Of a DNA stretch of 64,000 nucleotides, positions 61,626-64,000 are shown piece after piece. Made by a program: the position numbers and the translations under genes. The notes beneath the pieces were generated by a model. It was given only the letters and a program-made list of their open reading frames with translations, did not search any database and was not told the origin of the DNA. This DNA is from Peribacillus simplex (GTDB lineage: Bacteria; Bacillota; Bacilli; Bacillales; DSM-1321). Positions within the stretch are counted from its first letter, which is position 1; each line of letters opens with the position of its first letter. The stretch spans positions 2,508,001-2,572,000 of the forward strand of contig NZ_CP126106.1 of assembly GCF_030123325.1 (NCBI RefSeq), given 5' to 3'.

Positions 61626-61718
61626 CATGATACTTTTCGGAGGGAAAGGTAGAAGGACTATGACGATTTTGGGAGAATGGGCATTTTTGCCTGGGGCTCC
61701 TCATTCATATAGTTTTTT

Positions 61719-61749
61719 AAACCTTGACTCTTATGTTAAGGTTTTTTAT
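61719..61749 (+). terminator. Riboswitch-controlled terminator before cbiW
   Basis: AACCTTGAC (61720-61728) and GTTAAGGTT (61735-61743) pair around TCTTAT, followed by TTTTATTTT. It is the likely off-state of the cobalamin riboswitch. Confidence 0.82.
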
Positions 61750-61781
61750 TTTGCCTTTTCCCTGAACGCAGGAGGAAGAAG

Positions 61782-62150
61782 ATGACTACTTGGAACTTAA
61801 AGGGTACAAATACACATCTGTTGATTTGTAATGGGAGCAGCTGCATGAAAAAGGGCGGGGAAGAAGTAACCCAAGCGATTCGCGATGAAATTACTTCCAA
61901 AGGACTGGATTTGAAAATCCATACAACAAGGACACGCTGTAATGGAAGATGCAAGGATGCCTGCGTTGTGATTGCCTATCCTCAAGGAAACTGGTATCGA
62001 GTGGAAACGCCTGATTTCGGTCGGGAAATTGTCAGCCATATTGATGATGGGGAGTTTGTTCCACAAATGATCTACCAATTCAATGATGGGGAAATGACAC
62101 CTAATCCAGATTTTCCTGCTCATACGGGTATTTCAAAGAACAAAGCGTAA
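61782..62150 (+). CDS. cbiW: CbiW, thioredoxin-like [2Fe-2S] ferredoxin
   Basis: A 122-residue protein of the (2Fe-2S) ferredoxin, thioredoxin-like fold. The cysteines are Cys16, Cys21 (LLICNGSSC), Cys53, Cys57 and Cys61 (RCNGRCKDAC). It corresponds to CbiW, first gene of the B. megaterium anaerobic cobalamin operon, probably an electron donor to the next enzyme. ATG follows AGGAGGAAGAAG. It is 14 bp before cbiH60. Confidence 0.9.
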   Translation: MTTWNLKGTNTHLLICNGSSCMKKGGEEVTQAIRDEITSKGLDLKIHTTRTRCNGRCKDACVVIAYPQGNWYRVETPDFGREIVSHIDDGEFVPQMIYQFNDGEMTPNPDFPAHTGISKNKA

Positions 62151-62164
62151 AAGGAGATGTCTTA

Positions 62165-63820
62165 ATGAGTACAAACGGTAAATTATTCGTCGTGGGCTTT
62201 GGCCCAGGGAATTTTGAACACATTACCAAACGTGCTGTCGAAGCCCTTCAGGAAAGTGACTACATCATTGGTTATAAAACTTATGTTGAGCTCATTCAGG
62301 GACTGCTTACAGATCAAACGATTATTAGTACGGGGATGACTGAAGAGGTATCACGTGCACAGGAAGCAGTGAAACAAGCGGAGCTGGGAAAGAAAGTGGC
62401 AGTAATTTCCAGTGGGGATGCCGGAGTTTACGGGATGGCTGGGTTGGTTTATGAAGTATTGATTGAAAAAGGCTGGAAAGAAGAAACTGGAGTGGGCATC
62501 GAAGTCATTCCGGGCATTTCTGCAATCAACTCTTGTGCATCTTTACTTGGGGCACCAGTCATGCACGATTCATGTACGATCAGCCTCAGTGATCATTTAA
62601 CTCCTTGGGAACTGATCGCTAAAAGGGTTGAAGCAGCTGCAATGGCAGACTTTGTCATTGCCCTGTATAATCCGCGCAGCGGCAGGCGGACCAGGCAAAT
62701 TGTTGAAACACAGAAAATTCTCCTTCGCTACCGTTCGCCCGATACACCTGTCGGGTTGGTGAAAAGTGCATATCGCGATAGGCAGGATATTGTCATAACC
62801 AATTTGAAAGATATGTTGAATCACGATATTGGAATGTTGACCACCGTCATTATTGGTAATTCATCCACCTTTTTATATGATGACAAAATCATCACACCAA
62901 GAGGCTATCAGAGGAAATATACTTTGAATTCGGAAAAGCAACCATTGAAGCCGCATCAGCGCCTGCAAAAAGAAGCGGAACCGTGGGCATTAGATCAAGA
63001 AGCGGATTCCGTGCAAGAAGCCTTCACCGAATCCGCTGGAGGAGTCGGATTACTTACAAAAGCACCAGGAAAGAAGCCAGATTCCTTTGAAATGGCAATG
63101 GAAGCACTGTCAAGAGTCAAGGGTCAAACCGTTCAGCAATCCATTGAGCCAATCGTTCAGCAAAAAATGGAGTCGGTATTCGAACTTGCAGTTAGTCCAG
63201 GTGTGGCGAATAAACAATTCACTCCCAAACAAATGATGACTCTTGCGGAAGTTGTCGGGGAAAAGGGCACGATGGAATACACGCCAAATCATAAAATCGT
63301 ATTAAAGATTCCGACAACGAATCCGGAAGTGATTACGGGGAAATTGCAATCAGCAAACTTTCTATTATCGCCGATTGGAGATGTACTGACATTAAAAGCC
63401 TGTGATTTCTGTGATGGTGAAAAAACGGAATCCATTCCTTATGCGGATGAAATACATCGGGTGCTTGGCGGAATGAAAATGCCCAAGGAACTTAATATCG
63501 GTTTTAATGGGTGCGGGATGGCTTGTTATAGTGCTGTGATGGATGATATCGGGATTGTCTTCCGAAAAGGGAAGTTCGACTTATTTCTTGGAGCTAAACC
63601 GGTTGGAAGAACAGCCCATCCAGGTCAGCCGGTTGCGGAAGGCATTGAACCGGAACAGCTTGTTGAACTGATTACGGACATTGTCGCGGAGTATAAGCAA
63701 AATGCCCATCCAAATGAGCGGCTTTTTAAATACTTCAAACGTTCAAAAAAGATACAGAATTTTTCTTATCGGGACATCGCTCCCAAAATAAACATAGAGC
63801 CTGCGCCTTGTGAAGACTAA
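62165..63820 (+). CDS. cbiH60: Cobalt-precorrin-3B C17-methyltransferase fused to a ferredoxin-type domain (CbiH60)
   Basis: A 551-residue fusion. Residues 1-240 are the CbiH/CobJ SAM-dependent methyltransferase with FVVGFGPGNFEHIT, ISSGDAGVYGMAGL and LYNPRSGRR. After a linker, residues about 330-551 are half of a nitrite/sulfite-reductase domain with cluster cysteines Cys413, Cys416, Cys450 and Cys454 (KACDFCDG, NGCGMACYS) for a [4Fe-4S] centre. This fusion matches B. megaterium CbiH60, which makes cobalt-factor IV/precorrin-4 by ring contraction. Confidence 0.95.
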   Translation: MSTNGKLFVVGFGPGNFEHITKRAVEALQESDYIIGYKTYVELIQGLLTDQTIISTGMTEEVSRAQEAVKQAELGKKVAVISSGDAGVYGMAGLVYEVLIEKGWKEETGVGIEVIPGISAINSCASLLGAPVMHDSCTISLSDHLTPWELIAKRVEAAAMADFVIALYNPRSGRRTRQIVETQKILLRYRSPDTPVGLVKSAYRDRQDIVITNLKDMLNHDIGMLTTVIIGNSSTFLYDDKIITPRGYQRKYTLNSEKQPLKPHQRLQKEAEPWALDQEADSVQEAFTESAGGVGLLTKAPGKKPDSFEMAMEALSRVKGQTVQQSIEPIVQQKMESVFELAVSPGVANKQFTPKQMMTLAEVVGEKGTMEYTPNHKIVLKIPTTNPEVITGKLQSANFLLSPIGDVLTLKACDFCDGEKTESIPYADEIHRVLGGMKMPKELNIGFNGCGMACYSAVMDDIGIVFRKGKFDLFLGAKPVGRTAHPGQPVAEGIEPEQLVELITDIVAEYKQNAHPNERLFKYFKRSKKIQNFSYRDIAPKINIEPAPCED

Positions 63821-63838
63821 TCAAGAGGGGGAAAGTAA

Positions 63839-64000
63839 ATGAAAGCAGTTTTGTTCGTAGGACACGGAAGCCGCTTGGCTTCGGGAAATGAAGAAGTCCT
63901 TCATTTTATTGAAAATATGATTCCGGCATTGGATGAGCGTTTCCTTGTAGAAACGTGCTTCTTGGAATTTGCGGCACCGAATATATCCAAAGGCATTGAT
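63839..64000 (+). CDS. cbiX: Sirohydrochlorin cobaltochelatase CbiX (5' part only)
   Basis: The first 54 residues are visible: MKAVLFVGHGSRLASGNEEV with the metal-binding His in VGHGSR, then CFLEFAAPNI. This is the CbiX/SirB chelatase start, which inserts cobalt into sirohydrochlorin. ATG at 63839 follows AGAGGGGGA, 18 bp after cbiH60. The window ends inside the gene. Confidence 0.93.
   Translation, partial: MKAVLFVGHGSRLASGNEEVLHFIENMIPALDERFLVETCFLEFAAPNISKGID

Overview
The window looks like a chromosomal segment of a spore-forming Bacillaceae, most likely a Peribacillus/Bacillus relative. This is inferred from AT-rich DNA, strong AGGAGG-type ribosome sites, GTG/TTG starts, SAM and cobalamin riboswitches of Bacillus type, and many proteins close to B. 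subtilis or B. megaterium families (Fer, YumC, YndH/YndJ, YozQ, HutG, CbiW/CbiH60). No rRNA, tRNA or CRISPR array was seen.

Region 1 (1-10.2 kb) is metabolic. It holds the end of an MFS carrier, a cis-dihydrodiol-dehydrogenase-like SDR, an alpha/beta hydrolase, a 4Fe-4S ferredoxin and a YumC-type ferredoxin reductase. Convergent to these are iadA and a YfcC-type carrier, which read from a near-consensus sigma-54 promoter next to a divergent sigma-54 activator gene.

Region 2 (10.2-36.1 kb) is accessory DNA. It carries a broken NlpC/P60 gene with a probable conjugation-type partner, an IDEAL-domain protein, a 1359-residue subtilase with a dockerin-like tail, an NprR-like regulator, pseudogenes, a yndG-yndH-yndJ operon, a complete group IIC intron, three IS110-family elements, a ribbon-helix-helix gene, a CapA-like gene, and remnants of a quinone reductase and a serine recombinase. 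A dispersed repeat runs through this region: a terminator-like stem-loop flanked by short hairpins whose loops read GGGTGC or GGGGCAG. The intron sits exactly between two parts of one copy. Two IS110 elements, and probably the third, sit at a CT dinucleotide inside other copies. The non-coding flanks of these insertion sequences contain short matches to the same hairpins, as expected if bridge-RNA-like guides direct them there. This is the most interesting signal in the window.

Region 3 (36.1-58.1 kb) returns to ordinary metabolism under several LysR regulators: gamma-glutamyltransferase with an extra C-terminal domain, formimidoylglutamase, an SRAP protein, a SAM-riboswitch-controlled NhaC/MetT carrier, a two-gene chromate transporter with a divergent LysR gene, an alkyl sulfatase, a frameshifted MFS gene, an acyl-CoA dehydrogenase with an acyl-CoA ligase, and a sodium:alanine symporter.

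Region 4 (58.1-64 kb) is cobalt/cobalamin. The cobalt uptake operon cbiMNQO (minus strand) and the anaerobic cobalamin biosynthesis operon cbiW-cbiH60-cbiX (plus strand) diverge, each behind its own cobalamin riboswitch and terminator.
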